Shown: in pieces, positions 27,692-42,310 of the stretch
How the letters are laid out: each line of letters opens with the position of its first letter
Position numbering within the stretch: the stretch's first letter is position 1
Origin: Mycolicibacterium sp. BiH015
GTDB lineage: Bacteria > Actinomycetota > Actinomycetes > Mycobacteriales > Mycobacteriaceae
DNA length: 64,000 nucleotides
NCBI RefSeq assembly: GCF_027706845.1
Contig: NZ_JAQGCZ010000004.1
Location: forward strand, 186,001 to 250,000
Direction: 5' to 3'
Position numbers and translations under genes: made by a program
Notes under the pieces: generated by a model
What the model was told of the DNA's origin: nothing
What the model saw: the letters and a program-made list of their open reading frames with translations, nothing else
Database searches by the model: none

Positions 27692-28087
27692 CTCCTGGGC
27701 GACGGGCAGTTCGCGCCTCGGGTCGCAGACCTTCAACAGTCTGCGCACGTGGGTGCCGGCCAGAAGCGACCACCGGACACCGCGGCGGGCGCACACGACG
27801 TTGATGTTGGACAGCGCGGCAAAGCCCGCGGCGCCGAAGAACTCGACGGTCTGCAGGTCCAGAATGAGCTTGCGGGAGGCGCCCAGGCGCTTCTCGATGT
27901 AGTTCGCCAGCGCCGTGCTGTTCGTCGCGTCGATTTCGCCGTGAATGGTCACGAGAACGGTCGAGGGCGAGAGCTGGCTGGCGGAGAACGTCGCGCGGTG
28001 ATGTTCCTCGCGCAGGTCGAACGAGGTGGGATCCGGCCGGAACACCCGCTGGGTAGCCGATGCGGGCAGCGGTTCTGATAGGGACAC
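27629..28087 (-). CDS. STAS-domain protein, anti-sigma-factor-antagonist-like
   Basis: A 152-residue protein with a single STAS domain (about residues 30-125). The strand-loop-helix [19 protein letters not shown] and [19 protein letters not shown] fit anti-sigma factor antagonists. At the place where the phosphorylatable Ser of DSSG is expected the text is FGAAG (residues 84-88). The usual phosphorylation switch is therefore absent, and the protein may be constitutively active or respond otherwise. It is divergent from an SDR gene across 334 bp and its 3' end overlaps ackA. No cognate anti-sigma factor is encoded nearby. Confidence 0.85.
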   Translation of the reverse strand: MSLSEPLPASATQRVFRPDPTSFDLREEHHRATFSASQLSPSTVLVTIHGEIDATNSTALANYIEKRLGASRKLILDLQTVEFFGAAGFAALSNINVVCARRGVRWSLLAGTHVRRLLKVCDPRRELPVAQESAKYSRTRPSNRELLIGGYN

Positions 28088-28281
28088 GTAAGGGGCCTCC
28101 CTTGACAGAGAGATGAGCCGAAATCTTTGTGCGTATCGCAGGTGAGGTCAGGGGATCGCGCCCTAGCTGCTCAAAGCTGCGCCGATGACGTCACCGTGTG
28201 TGGTGGGTCACATTACTACGGAATCCGCGGCATGACCATACGTTGTCGCGAATCTCCACCATGTGCTTTCACCTGGTGGTT

Positions 28282-28297
28282 TGGCCACATTCGGCCA
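28282..28297. repeat. inverted repeat TGGCC-N6-GGCCA
   Basis: Perfect 5-base arms with a 6-base spacer, directly abutting the larger palindrome to the right. It could be a second regulator site or part of a cruciform; no protein is assigned. Confidence 0.4.
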
Positions 28298-28316
28298 GAG
28301 GTGGTTCAACCACCTC
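28298..28316. promoter_or_regulatory. 19-bp perfect palindrome, FadR/GntR-like operator
   Basis: GAGGTGGTTCAACCACCTC has perfect 9-base arms around a single central C. Its core TGGTTCAACCA fits the TNGTNNNACNA pattern described for FadR-type GntR regulators. It lies 106 bp upstream of the SDR start. No gntR gene is in the window; the TetR encoded downstream (30382-30993) is an alternative binder. Confidence 0.5.
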
Positions 28317-28344
28317 GTGTGCATCCGCGTCAATTTCGAGCGTC

Positions 28345-28368
28345 CAGCAACGGAATTCGTTGTTGCTG
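28345..28368. repeat. nested inverted repeat upstream of SDR gene
   Basis: CAGCAAC and GTTGCTG form perfect 7-base arms around 10 bases, and an inner AACG-N5-CGTT repeat shares part of the same sequence. It may be an operator, or a hairpin if transcribed from a promoter further upstream. Confidence 0.4.
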
Positions 28369-28421
28369 CCGAAAGAATAATTAAGCATGTAATGTTTTCA
28401 CGGTTGAAGAGAGGACCAGGC

Positions 28422-29288
28422 ATGGCAGGTGTGCTCGGCGGAAAGATCGCGATCGTCACGGGAACGAGCCGGGGCGTGGGTGTCGGCATCGCCCACGAAC
28501 TCCTTCGCGCAGGCGCCACCGTCATCGGCTGCTCGCGTTCGGCCCTGGCCGCCCTGCCCGGGACGGAGGAGCATCCGCAGTGGCAGCAGCGGTCCGCGCA
28601 GCTGGTGTGCGACCAGGGTGACTACCGTGCCATCGACTCGTTGGTCACGCGGGTAGCGGAAACCTATGGGCGAGTGGACATTCTGGTCAACAATGCCGGC
28701 GGAACGGTCCCGGCGCCGCACGTCGACGACGTGCCCGCCCTGGTTTCCCGCATCCAGGGGGCCCCCACGTCCGACGACGACCTTGAGCGGACGATGTTGT
28801 TTCATGCCTTCGCGGTTCAGATGAACCTGATCAGCCCGATGTGGTTCGCGATCCGCGCCTACCGGCAGATGAAGAGTCAGGACGGCATGGGTTGCATCAT
28901 CAACATCTCCAGCGGCGCGGGCCACCCCGCAGGCTCTCCGACACTGGTGTCGTACGGGGCCGCCAAAGCCGGCCTGAACCATATGACCCGGTCGCTCGCC
29001 GAGGAATGGGGCCCGCGCGTCCGGGTCAACTGCGTGGCGCTCGGCCCCACCATCACCGAGAATTTCCGTTCGTTCGTGCTGCCCAAAGACGACCCCACCG
29101 GCGCAACGTATTTCGACGCGATCCCACTCAAGCGCGGCGGCGAACCGGCCGAGGTGGGCCGCACCTGCGTGTTCCTCGCCTCCGGGGAGGCGGACTTCAT
29201 CAACGGCACCACGATCGAGATCGACGGCGGCATGATGCCCGGCGTGCTCTACGAATCGGGCCTCAAGACCATCACCGACCTGCTGTGA
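28422..29288 (+). CDS. short-chain dehydrogenase/reductase
   Basis: A 288-residue SDR with the cofactor loop TGTSRGVGVGIA, NNAGG, ISSGAG with the catalytic Ser, and YGAAKAGLNH (Tyr-x3-Lys). The C-terminal FINGTTIEIDGGMMPGVL is the usual SDR ending. ATG 28422 follows a GAGAGGA ribosome-binding site; an in-frame GTG 159 bp upstream would start within the palindrome region and is rejected. It is followed after 13 bp by a DapB-like gene and then a tetR gene, a set typical of mycobacterial lipid or steroid catabolic units. The substrate is unknown. Confidence 0.9.
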   Translation: MAGVLGGKIAIVTGTSRGVGVGIAHELLRAGATVIGCSRSALAALPGTEEHPQWQQRSAQLVCDQGDYRAIDSLVTRVAETYGRVDILVNNAGGTVPAPHVDDVPALVSRIQGAPTSDDDLERTMLFHAFAVQMNLISPMWFAIRAYRQMKSQDGMGCIINISSGAGHPAGSPTLVSYGAAKAGLNHMTRSLAEEWGPRVRVNCVALGPTITENFRSFVLPKDDPTGATYFDAIPLKRGGEPAEVGRTCVFLASGEADFINGTTIEIDGGMMPGVLYESGLKTITDLL

Positions 29289-29301
29289 GGAGTGTCCACC
29301 G

Positions 29302-30372
29302 ATGCCGAAGGTCATCCAGTTCTCCACCGGCAACGTCGGAATTCACGCGCTGCGCACCATCATCGAACGTCCGGACCTCGAGCTCGTCGGCGTACACGCG
29401 AACAGCCCGGACAAGATCGGCCGCGATGCCGCCGAACTCTGCGGGCTGGCCGGACCCGTCGGAGTCACCGCGACCGACGACATCGACGCTCTGCTGGCAC
29501 TCGACGCCGACTGCGTGGTGTACACGTCGCAGGCCGAGACCCGCCCGATGGAAGCGCTCGACGAGATCAGCCGGTTCCTGCGCGCCGGGGTGAACGTGGT
29601 GGGCACGTCGTTCGTCTGGATGGTGGCGCCGGAGCAGGCCGACGACTGGCTTCGCGGGCCGCTGCAGGAGGCCTGCGCCCACGGAGATTCGACCTTGTAC
29701 ATCAACGGCATCGACCCTGGGTTCTCCGGCGACACGCTGGTGAACACCGCACTGAGCCTGGCCGCCAGGGCCACCGCGGTGACGGTGCAGGAGATCTTCG
29801 ACTACGGCACCTACGACGACGCCGAATTCACCGGGGTCAGTTTCGGTTTCGGGACGAAGCCGGATCACACACCGATACTGTTCAGCCCCGGCGTGCTGGC
29901 CTCGATGTGGGGTGCCCAGGTTCGCAGTCTCGCCTCCGGTCTGGGCATCGAACTCGACGAGGTCAGGGAACGGCACGAGAAATGGGTGACCCCGCAGACC
30001 ATCCACTGCACGATGATGCGCGTCGACCCCGGTCATGTCGCCTCGGTGAGGTTCGCAGTGGAGGGATGGTCCGGCGGGCGTGCGGTCCTCACGATGGAAC
30101 ACGTGAACAGGTTGACCCCCGCCGCGGCCCCGGACTGGCCGTTCCCGCCCGCCGGACATCCCGGCGTACACCGGGTGATCGTCGACGGCAGTCCGGGCAT
30201 CGAGATCAACTGCCATGTCGGCACCTCCGGCATCGACCACAACCAGGGTGGTGTCATCGCGACGGCCGCGCGGGCCGTCAACGCCATCGATGCGGTCTGC
30301 GCAGCGAAGGCCGGCATCCTCGCCGCGAACGCCCTCCGCGGCTCGGACCAACTGCCTGGCGTGATGTGGTAG
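29302..30372 (+). CDS. DapB-like NAD(P)H-binding oxidoreductase
   Basis: A 356-residue protein with an N-terminal dihydrodipicolinate-reductase-like Rossmann domain: MPKVIQFSTGNVGIHALRTIIERPDLELVGVHA, then DCVVYTSQAETRP and LRAGVNVVGTSFVW. The remainder differs from true DapB, and the protein is twice as long as the Rossmann domain needs. These proteins are common in mycobacterial catabolic clusters and may act on a keto or amine substrate; none is proven here. It lies between the SDR and tetR genes with short gaps (13 and 9 bp), so the three form one operon. Confidence 0.85.
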   Translation: MPKVIQFSTGNVGIHALRTIIERPDLELVGVHANSPDKIGRDAAELCGLAGPVGVTATDDIDALLALDADCVVYTSQAETRPMEALDEISRFLRAGVNVVGTSFVWMVAPEQADDWLRGPLQEACAHGDSTLYINGIDPGFSGDTLVNTALSLAARATAVTVQEIFDYGTYDDAEFTGVSFGFGTKPDHTPILFSPGVLASMWGAQVRSLASGLGIELDEVRERHEKWVTPQTIHCTMMRVDPGHVASVRFAVEGWSGGRAVLTMEHVNRLTPAAAPDWPFPPAGHPGVHRVIVDGSPGIEINCHVGTSGIDHNQGGVIATAARAVNAIDAVCAAKAGILAANALRGSDQLPGVMW

Positions 30373-30381
30373 ACGGGAGCT

Positions 30382-34262
<3,881 letters not shown>

Positions 34263-34263
<1 letters not shown>

Positions 34264-35582
34264 CAGCGGTACTCGCTCAATCTCGGCCAGATCCCCAGTG
34301 CCACCGCGATCGCCGCCGCGACCGACAGCGCCGCGGCGCCCACGGTCGCCCCGGACAACACCCGCCGGGCGTTGACGATGTCGTTGCGCAACTGGGTCCG
34401 GCTCTGCTCGATGCCCTTCGTCAGGGCCTCGTCGAGCTTGTCGAAGGCCGGCGTCGCGTCGTCCTCGCCGGTGCCCAGCGCCACCTGCGTCGCGGCCTGG
34501 TAGTTGCCGACCGCGATGTACGCGGTGATCCGGTCATCGGCGGCGCGCCAACGGTCGAGCAACTGCGCCGCGTTGGACAGGTCGGTCTTGTCGATGGAGT
34601 CGTCGCGTTCGACGTAGCGGGCCAGCTGCTGCTTCATCTCGTCGATGCGCTGGTAGTAGGACTGTTTGCGCACATCCTCGTCACCGCGGCGGATCAGCGA
34701 CAGCGTCTCGTCGGCGCGCGCCTGCTGCGCCGTGATCGCCAGCGTCGTCACCGTCTTGAGCGATTCGGCGGCCGTCTCCTTGGCGCTGCGGCTGTCGGTG
34801 GTCGAGATGATCAGCGCTGTACCGACCCACATCAACATGATCAGCACCGCGAGGCCGCCCGCCACGAAGCCGATGTTGACGCGCCGTCGCGTCCGCTTGG
34901 CCAGCCAGCGATTGGCGAACACCCCGAACAGCAGCGTCGCGGTGACCACGAGGATGACCGGCGTGGGGATGCGGGTCGAGGCGGTCGTCTCGGCGTCGAC
35001 GCGCGCCGATGTCTCTTCATAGAGCCGCTGAGCATCGGGCAGGATCTGTTGCTGCATCAGCGCGGAGGCTTCCGACAGATACGACGAACCGACGGGATTG
35101 CCTGCCCGGTTGTTCGTCCTCGCGGTCTCGACGAGCCCCGTGTAGACCGCCAGGCGCGCGTTGATCCGCCCGAGCAGCTGAACCAGGGGCTCCTCGGTCA
35201 GCCCGCTGGAGGCTCTGGTCACCGCGACGGAGGCGTCGGTGATGGCCTGTTCGTAGCGTTGTCGCACTGCACGCGGCTCGGCGCCGGCGATGAACGCGGT
35301 GGCCGCGGCGGCGTCGGCCACTGACAGCGTCGTATAGAGCTGGCCGGCGGCGAACGCCAGCGGCTCAGTGTGGTTGAGGACGGTGGTCAGCGCCTGCTGA
35401 CGGTCGTTGATCGTCGTCGACGTCGCGAAGGCGCTGGCGATCACCAGCGCGGCCAGCACCATGCCGATGCTGAGGATGCGGCCGGGGGTGGTCCAGAGAA
35501 ACCACCAACGCGGATGCGACGGGGTTGTCGGTGATCGGGACGCGAGAGGTTCGGTCGATGGGTGCGCCAACTCCACAGTCAC
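34263..35582 (-). CDS. glnX: transmembrane coupling protein of the PknG sensing system
   Basis: A 439-residue membrane protein with one helix after a short cytoplasmic N-terminus (ILSIGMVLAALVIASAFA), a large external helical domain, and helices around the middle (TPVILVVTATLLFGVFANRW and FVAGGLAVLIMLMWVGTALI). A second external helical domain and a C-terminal helix (GATVGAAALSVAAAIAVALGIW) follow. It resembles a chemoreceptor-type four-helix sensor without a signalling domain. GlnX is thought to link extracellular GlnH to cytoplasmic PknG. GTG 35582 is chosen because it gives 439 residues, matching Rv0412c as I recall; an in-frame TTG at 35657 lies upstream of a TATAGA -10-like hexamer (35634-35639) and is less likely. 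Confidence 0.88.
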
Positions 35583-35706
35583 GTCTGCGCGGACCTCATC
35601 CTGGTCTCGATCTCTACGACGGGCATTCCGAACTCTATAAAAGAATTCTAAGAGCAACCGGCGCGACGCGTGCGGATTCAGGTGCCACGAATTCGCGCCG
35701 GTTTCG

Positions 35707-35712
35707 TATCCT
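35707..35712 (+). promoter_or_regulatory. putative -10 of leaderless Nudix-hydrolase mRNA
   Basis: TATCCT ends six bases before the GTG at 35719. The divergent glnX gene uses the same 136-bp gap, where TATAGA (35634-35639, minus strand) is its best -10 candidate. Confidence 0.45.
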
Positions 35713-35718
35713 GAACGC

Positions 35719-36210
35719 GTGCGCGGGGACGGTGACGGCTGGGTGGTTTCGGCGACCGGGGCTGCGTTCTGGGGCAGGCACGGCGCGGCAGGACTCCTGC
35801 TGCGGGCGCCCGGCCCCGACGGCTCTGCAGCTGTGCTGCTCCAACACCGCGCCCCGTGGAGCCATCAGGGCGGGACATGGGGACTGCCGGGCGGCGCACG
35901 CGACAGCCACGAAACCGCCGAGCAGGCGGCCGTGCGTGAGGCCCACGAGGAAGCCGGCCTGCCGCCGGATCAATTGACCGTGCGGACCACCGTCGTCACG
36001 GCCGAGAACTCCGGCTGGACCTACACGACCGTCATCGCCGACGCCGAGGAGCAGCTCGACACGGTGCCCAACCGGGAAAGCGCCGAGCTGCGCTGGGTCG
36101 CCGAGGACGAGGTGGCAGAGCTGCCGTTGCATCCCGGATTCGCCGCGAGCTGGGACCGGCTGCGCGAGGTCACCGCGTCCCTACCCCTGAAGGTCAACCC
36201 GCAGGGCTGA
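35719..36210 (+). CDS. mutT3: Nudix hydrolase (MutT3-like)
   Basis: A 163-residue Nudix hydrolase. The Nudix box is complete (GGARDSHETAEQAAVREAHEEAGL region with G-x5-E-x7-REAHEEAGL), so it should hydrolyse a nucleoside diphosphate derivative with a divalent metal. Position between glnX and thiE matches Rv0413 (mutT3) of M. tuberculosis, which is annotated for oxidised nucleotides; the protein here is shorter than I recall for Rv0413. Start at GTG 35719. It ends at the base next to the last base of thiE on the opposite strand. Confidence 0.85.
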   Translation: MRGDGDGWVVSATGAAFWGRHGAAGLLLRAPGPDGSAAVLLQHRAPWSHQGGTWGLPGGARDSHETAEQAAVREAHEEAGLPPDQLTVRTTVVTAENSGWTYTTVIADAEEQLDTVPNRESAELRWVAEDEVAELPLHPGFAASWDRLREVTASLPLKVNPQG

Positions 36211-36858
36211 TCAAACCGAGGCGCCGAGCATTCCTGCCAGCTGCTCGGCGGCGGCCTTCGGATCCTCCGCCGCCGTGATGGCGCGCACCACCACGACTCG
36301 GCGCGCGCCGGCCTCGATCACCTCGGGCAGCCGTTCGGCGTCGATTCCGCCGATCGCGAACCACGGCTTGTCGGTGTGCAGCGCGGCGGTCTTGCGAACG
36401 AGGTCGAAGCCAGGCGCGGGCCTTCCCGGCTTTGTGGGCGTCGGCCAGCAGGGCCCGACGCAGAAGTAGTCGACGTCGTCCCTGACCGCGGCCTCCACCT
36501 GCGCGACGTCGTGCGTGGAGCGCCCGATCACGAGGCGACCCACGATGTCGCGGGCAACGGTGAGCGGCAGGTCGTCCTGACCCAGGTGCAACACGTCGGC
36601 CGACGACGCCAACGCGATATCCGCACGGTCGTTGACCGCCATCAGCGCGCCGTGCCGGTGCGCCGCGTCCGACAGGATCTCCAGCGCCTCCAATTCCTGG
36701 CGGGCCTCCAGTGGGCCGAACTGCCTCTCCCCGGGCGACCCCTTGTCCCGCAGCTGGATGATGTCGACGCCGCCCGCCAGCGCGGCGTCGGCGAACTCGG
36801 CCAGGTCTCCGCGTTCCCGGCGGGCATCGGTGCACAGGTAGAGACGGGGTTCAAACAC
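36211..36858 (-). CDS. thiE: thiamine-phosphate synthase
   Basis: ThiE couples hydroxymethylpyrimidine diphosphate with the thiazole phosphate to give thiamine monophosphate. The 215-residue TIM barrel shows YLCTDARR at the start, [38 protein letters not shown] with the diphosphate and magnesium ligands, [19 protein letters not shown] and FAIGGI. It is divergent from thiO, thiS and thiG. The TPP riboswitch lies in the gap on the plus strand, so it regulates the thiO operon directly but not thiE. Confidence 0.96.
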   Translation of the reverse strand: MFEPRLYLCTDARRERGDLAEFADAALAGGVDIIQLRDKGSPGERQFGPLEARQELEALEILSDAAHRHGALMAVNDRADIALASSADVLHLGQDDLPLTVARDIVGRLVIGRSTHDVAQVEAAVRDDVDYFCVGPCWPTPTKPGRPAPGFDLVRKTAALHTDKPWFAIGGIDAERLPEVIEAGARRVVVVRAITAAEDPKAAAEQLAGMLGASV

Positions 36859-36884
36859 ACTCGAACGCTAGCGTTGCCGCCACG

Positions 36885-36890
36885 TAGGCT
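36885..36890 (+). promoter_or_regulatory. putative -10 for the riboswitch-led thi operon
   Basis: TAGGCT fits the mycobacterial -10 pattern and would start transcription near 36897, just before the riboswitch begins. Confidence 0.45.
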
Positions 36891-36897
36891 GGTAGGC

Positions 36898-36990
36898 GAC
36901 CACACGGGAGTCCCGGGTACGGGGACTGAGAGTGAGCCGCCGGCTCTTACCGTCACACCTGATCCGGGTCATGCCGGCGAAGGGAGCGAA
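36898..36990 (+). ncRNA. TPP riboswitch (THI element)
   Basis: The leader of thiO carries the conserved thiamine-pyrophosphate aptamer. It shows CACGGGAGTCC at the 5' side, GACTGAGAGTG in the pyrimidine-sensing arm, and CACCTGATCCGGGTCATGCC then GGCGAAGGGAGCG on the 3' side, closely matching the family consensus (CUGAGA, ACCUGAUCUGG, GCGAAGGGA). It ends only a few bases before the ATG, and the 3' AAGGGAGCGA includes the ribosome-binding site. Control is therefore most likely by translation: TPP binding would hide the Shine-Dalgarno. Confidence 0.93.
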
Positions 36991-36993
36991 GCA

Positions 36994-38006
36994 ATGCCCA
37001 GACTGGCCGTGATCGGCGGGGGTGTCATCGGTCTGGCCGTGGCCCGTCGCGCCGCCCACGACGGCTGGCAGGTGCGCGTGCACCGCACGGGTGAACCGGG
37101 CGCATCCTGGGTCGCCGGCGGCATGCTGGCACCGCACAGCGAAGGCTGGCCGGGTGAGGAGCAGCTGCTCAAGATCGGTCTCGAATCGCTGTCGCTGTGG
37201 CATGAGGTGTTTCTGGCAAGCCTGCCGCCCGAGGTGGTCACCGCGCGCGAGTCCCTAGTCGTCGCCGTCGATGCGGCCGATGCCGCCGACCTGAAGACGG
37301 TGGGTGCTTGGCTGTCAGCCCAGGGGCACCCGGTGACGATGACGACCGCTGCGCGCGACGTGGAACCGCTTCTGGCCCAAGGTATCCGGCACGGATTCCG
37401 GGCTGAGACCGAGCTCGCAGTCGACAACCGCGCGGTGCTCGAGGCGCTGGCTTCACAGTGCGAAAGCCTCGGTGTCGAGTGGGCACCGCCGGTCGGCTCG
37501 CTGGCGGCGGCCGCCGACGCCGACACCGTCGTGCTGGCCAACGGCATCGATGCGCCGTCGTTGTGGCCGGGGCTGCCGGTGCGTCCGGTGAAGGGCGAGG
37601 TGCTGCGGTTGCGGTGGCGACGCGGATGCCTGCCGGTTCCGCAGCGGGTGGTCCGCGCCCGGGTGCGGGGGCGGCAGGTGTACGTCGTCCCCCGCGGTGA
37701 CGGTGTGGTGGTCGGCGCTACGCAGTACGAGCACGGGCGCGACACCGCGCCGGCCGTCAGCGGCGTGCGAGACCTGCTCGACGATGCCTGCACCGTGATG
37801 CCGGGCCTCGGCGAGTACGAGTTCGCCGAGGCCGCGGCGGGTCTGCGGCCCATGACACCCGACAACCTTCCGCTCGTCGGTCGACTCGACGAGCGCACAC
37901 TGGTGGCCGTCGGCCACGGCCGGTCCGGGTTCCTGCTCGCGCCGTGGACCGTGGAGACGATCGCGGCGGAGTTGGAGGGAGCGATGAGGGAGGTGACGGT
38001 CGCCGA

Positions 38007-38010
<4 letters not shown>
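36994..38010 (+). CDS. thiO: glycine oxidase for thiazole synthesis
   Basis: ThiO oxidises glycine to iminoacetate for the thiazole ring of thiamine. The 338-residue flavoprotein starts with the FAD-binding LAVIGGGVIGLAVARRA and has SWVAGGMLAPHSEGW, LANGIDAPSLWPGLPVRPVKGEVLRL, VYVVPRGDGVVVGATQYE and the C-terminal PDNLPLVGRLDERTLVAVGHGRSGFLLAPWT. The ATG at 36994 follows the riboswitch directly. Its stop overlaps thiS by four bases (ATGA). Confidence 0.95.
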
Positions 38011-38964
<954 letters not shown>

Positions 38965-38968
38965 CCCG

Positions 38969-39723
38969 ATGACAAGGTATGTGGCGCTGGGCAGTTCGAT
39001 GGCGGCCGGGCCGGGCATCACGCCGCGGGTACCGGGATCGCCCCGTGCGGCGGGACGCTCGACGCGCAACTACCCACACCTCGTGGCCCGCACGCTCGGC
39101 CTCGATCTGGTCGACGTGACCTATTCGGGTGCGACCACCGCGCACGTGCTGTCCGTATCTCAACGGGGCGCACCGCCACAGATCGACGCACTCGACGGCA
39201 CCGAGACGCTGGTGACAGTCACCATCGGCGGGAACGACGCGGGCTACGTGCCGATGCTGTTCGCGGCCGGGCTGCCCCGCCCGCTGCGCTCGGTCCCTCT
39301 GCTGGGCGGCCGTATTCGCGAGCTCCTCGATCCGTCCGCCCGCTATGTCGCGCTCGCGGAGGCGGGCAGCGCCCTGATCGACGTCGGCCGCGAAATCCGC
39401 CGCCGCGCACCACAGGCCACCGTGCTGTTCGTCGACTATCTGACACTGCTTCCTGCCACCGGTGCCGCACCGCCGCTGCGCGAGACCGACCTCGCCCTGG
39501 GCAGGCACGTGGCGGCGACTCTGCAGCAGTTGACCGCGGACGCGGCGAGAGTCAGCGGCTGCGGCCTGGTGGAAGCCGCCGCGGCCAGCAGCGACCACCA
39601 CGCCTGGTCGGCCTCACCCTGGACCACCAGGTTCGGACTGCCGGTTCCGCGCCGCCCCGCACCCCTGCATCCCAATGCCGAGGGGATGCGCGCCGTCGCC
39701 GACCTCGTTGTGGCAGCGGTGAC

Positions 39724-39727
<4 letters not shown>
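38969..39727 (+). CDS. SGNH-family hydrolase (esterase/lipase)
   Basis: A 252-residue GDSL/SGNH hydrolase. The blocks are VALGSSMAAGPG (block I with the nucleophilic Ser), VTYSGATTAHVL, VTIGGNDAGYVP (block III with Asn) and LHPNAEGMRAVADLV (block V with Asp/His replaced by N and H). No signal peptide is evident, so it would be cytoplasmic, unlike many secreted members. It starts four bases after thiG, and its 3' end overlaps the next gene (an ABC ATPase) by four bases. It may be read from the thi operon. The substrate is unknown. Confidence 0.85.
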
Positions 39728-40637
<910 letters not shown>

Positions 40638-40641
<4 letters not shown>

Positions 40642-41387
40642 TCGGCCGCGTCGTGAATGCCGAGCGCATCAAGCTGACGACGCTGCGGTCCCCGTTGTGG
40701 TCGGCGGGCGCGGCGGCGGTGCTCAGCTTCGGTCTGGCGGCCCTGCAAGCGTCGGTCGCCTACGGCTACGAGCTAATGACCGTCGCCTCGGCATGCCTCG
40801 GTGTCGCGGTCTTCGGGGTCCCGGTGCTCATGATCGTCGCGGCGATGACCGTGACGAGCGAGTACCGCAGTGGGCTGATCGCGACCACCTTCATGGCGGC
40901 CCCGCACCGGACGTCGGTGGTGTGTGCCAAAGCGCTTGTGAGCGCTGTGTTCTCGGCATTCTCCGCGGTGGTGATGGTGTTCGGCTCGGTCATGGTGGCC
41001 CGACTGGTTGCCGAGCCCGGCGTCGCCGACGGCATGACGGTGGCCGCGACGGTGACCTTCTCGGCCGGCCTGGCGCTGTATGCGGCGCTGGCGGCTGTCC
41101 TCGGCGTCGGGGTCGCGGTACTGTTGCGGCACACCGCGGGCGCGGTGACAATTCTGCTGCTGTGGCCGCTGCTCGTCGAGCCGTTGCTGGGTAACCTGCC
41201 GGGCCGGGGCTGGGAGATCGGCCCGTACCTGCCGTTCGCCAATGTCTTCCGGTTTCTCGGCGTCCAGTGGCTGTTCCCCGAATATGCGATGCATTGGGGC
41301 TCATGGGGTTCGCTCGGCTACTTCACCGGCATCGTCGGCGCGATCTTCGTCGCGGCACTCGTCACGGTCAACCGCCGCGACGCTTAG
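40638..41387 (+). CDS. ABC transporter permease (ABC-2 type)
   Basis: A 249-residue membrane protein with six hydrophobic segments, including VLSFGLAALQASVAYGYEL, VLMIVAAMTVTSEYR and FTGIVGAIFVAALVTV. The segment VTSEYRSGLIATTFMAAPHR is a hallmark of ABC-2 permeases that pair with DrrA-type ATPases. It starts at GTG 40638 inside the ATPase stop codon. Together they form a half-size exporter, likely a homodimer in the membrane. The substrate is unknown. Confidence 0.9.
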
Positions 41388-41388
41388 C

Positions 41389-42309
41389 ATGGCTGCGATG
41401 ACCGATCCCGACGTACTGACGCTGAGCGTGCCCCACCTCGACGTCGCCGCGCTGTCGTGGGGACCTCCCGACGGGCGGCTCGCGCTGTGCCTGCACGGCT
41501 TCCCCGACAGCGCGTGGGGATGGCGCAAGCTGGCGCCGCTGCTGGCCGACAAGGGTTTTCGTGTCGTCGCCCCGTTCGCGCGGGGCTATGCGCCCACCGG
41601 GCCCGCAGCCGACGGCGATTACCACATCGGCGCTCTGATGTACGACGCGCTGGCCGTCCACACCGAACTCGGGGCGCCTGACGACGCCGTGCTGATCGGT
41701 CACGACTGGGGCGGCTTCGTCTCCAGTGCGATCGCCGCGTATCCGGGATCTCCTTTCGCCGAACACATCACGATGGCGGTGGCCCCCATCGGCGCGATCA
41801 ACCGGACACGCGGACCGGTCCTCCGTCAGCTGGGTCTGCTGCCCAAACAGCTGCGCAACAGCTGGTACATCATGTTCTTCCAGCTGCCGGAACTGCCCGA
41901 ACGGCTGCTGCCGCGCATCATCCCGCGGCTGTGGAAGGACTGGGGTCCCGGCGGCTACGACACAGACACAGAGCTCGACGAAGCGCTGGCCGCGCTGCCG
42001 AGCGCCGCGCACCGCAAGGCGGCCGTCGGCTACTACCGGGCGATGGTTCGGCCGTCACGTCCCGGTGCCCGATACGCCGATCTGCACAAGTGGTGCTTCG
42101 ACGTGCCCAGGGTGCCGATCCTGCATCTGCAGGGCGAACAGGACGGAGCGATGGAGGCCGCCTACGCCGAGCCGATCGCGACGGCGCTGCCCGAGGGCAG
42201 CCGGGTGGTCATGGTTCCCGGGGCCGGGCATTTCCTTCAGATCGAGAGACCGGAGGTCACCGCCGAGGCCATCCTCGACTACCTCGGTGACCGCCAGGGG
42301 CCGCGCTAA
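41389..42309 (+). CDS. alpha/beta hydrolase, epoxide-hydrolase/dehalogenase-like
   Basis: An alpha/beta hydrolase of about 306 residues. The oxyanion motif HGFPDSAWGWRK and nucleophile elbow GHDWGG have an Asp nucleophile (about residue 106), as in epoxide hydrolases and haloalkane dehalogenases. The acid is probably in LQGEQDGAME, and the base His in PGAGHFLQIERP. Start is ATG 41389, but ATG 41398 is equally possible; both are in frame and neither has a strong ribosome-binding site. It begins just after the ABC permease and ends one base before lpqL, so the ABC genes, the hydrolase and lpqL may be transcribed together. Confidence 0.85.
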   Translation: MAAMTDPDVLTLSVPHLDVAALSWGPPDGRLALCLHGFPDSAWGWRKLAPLLADKGFRVVAPFARGYAPTGPAADGDYHIGALMYDALAVHTELGAPDDAVLIGHDWGGFVSSAIAAYPGSPFAEHITMAVAPIGAINRTRGPVLRQLGLLPKQLRNSWYIMFFQLPELPERLLPRIIPRLWKDWGPGGYDTDTELDEALAALPSAAHRKAAVGYYRAMVRPSRPGARYADLHKWCFDVPRVPILHLQGEQDGAMEAAYAEPIATALPEGSRVVMVPGAGHFLQIERPEVTAEAILDYLGDRQGPR

Positions 42310-42310
42310 C

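Larger units (their letters stand above)
28088..28421. other. 334-bp divergent intergenic region with several inverted repeats
   Basis: This is the only gene-free stretch longer than 300 bp in the window. It separates the STAS gene from the SDR gene and is richer in A and T near its right end. It contains a 19-bp palindrome (28298-28316), a TGGCC-N6-GGCCA repeat (28282-28297) and a CAGCAAC-N10-GTTGCTG repeat (28345-28368), each listed separately. No RNA gene or convincing short reading frame was seen. Confidence 0.7.

Noticed and set aside
28263..28421. Upstream extension of the SDR gene by 53 codons.
   Set aside because: The extension covers the palindromes, has no family similarity, and a ribosome-binding site supports ATG 28422.
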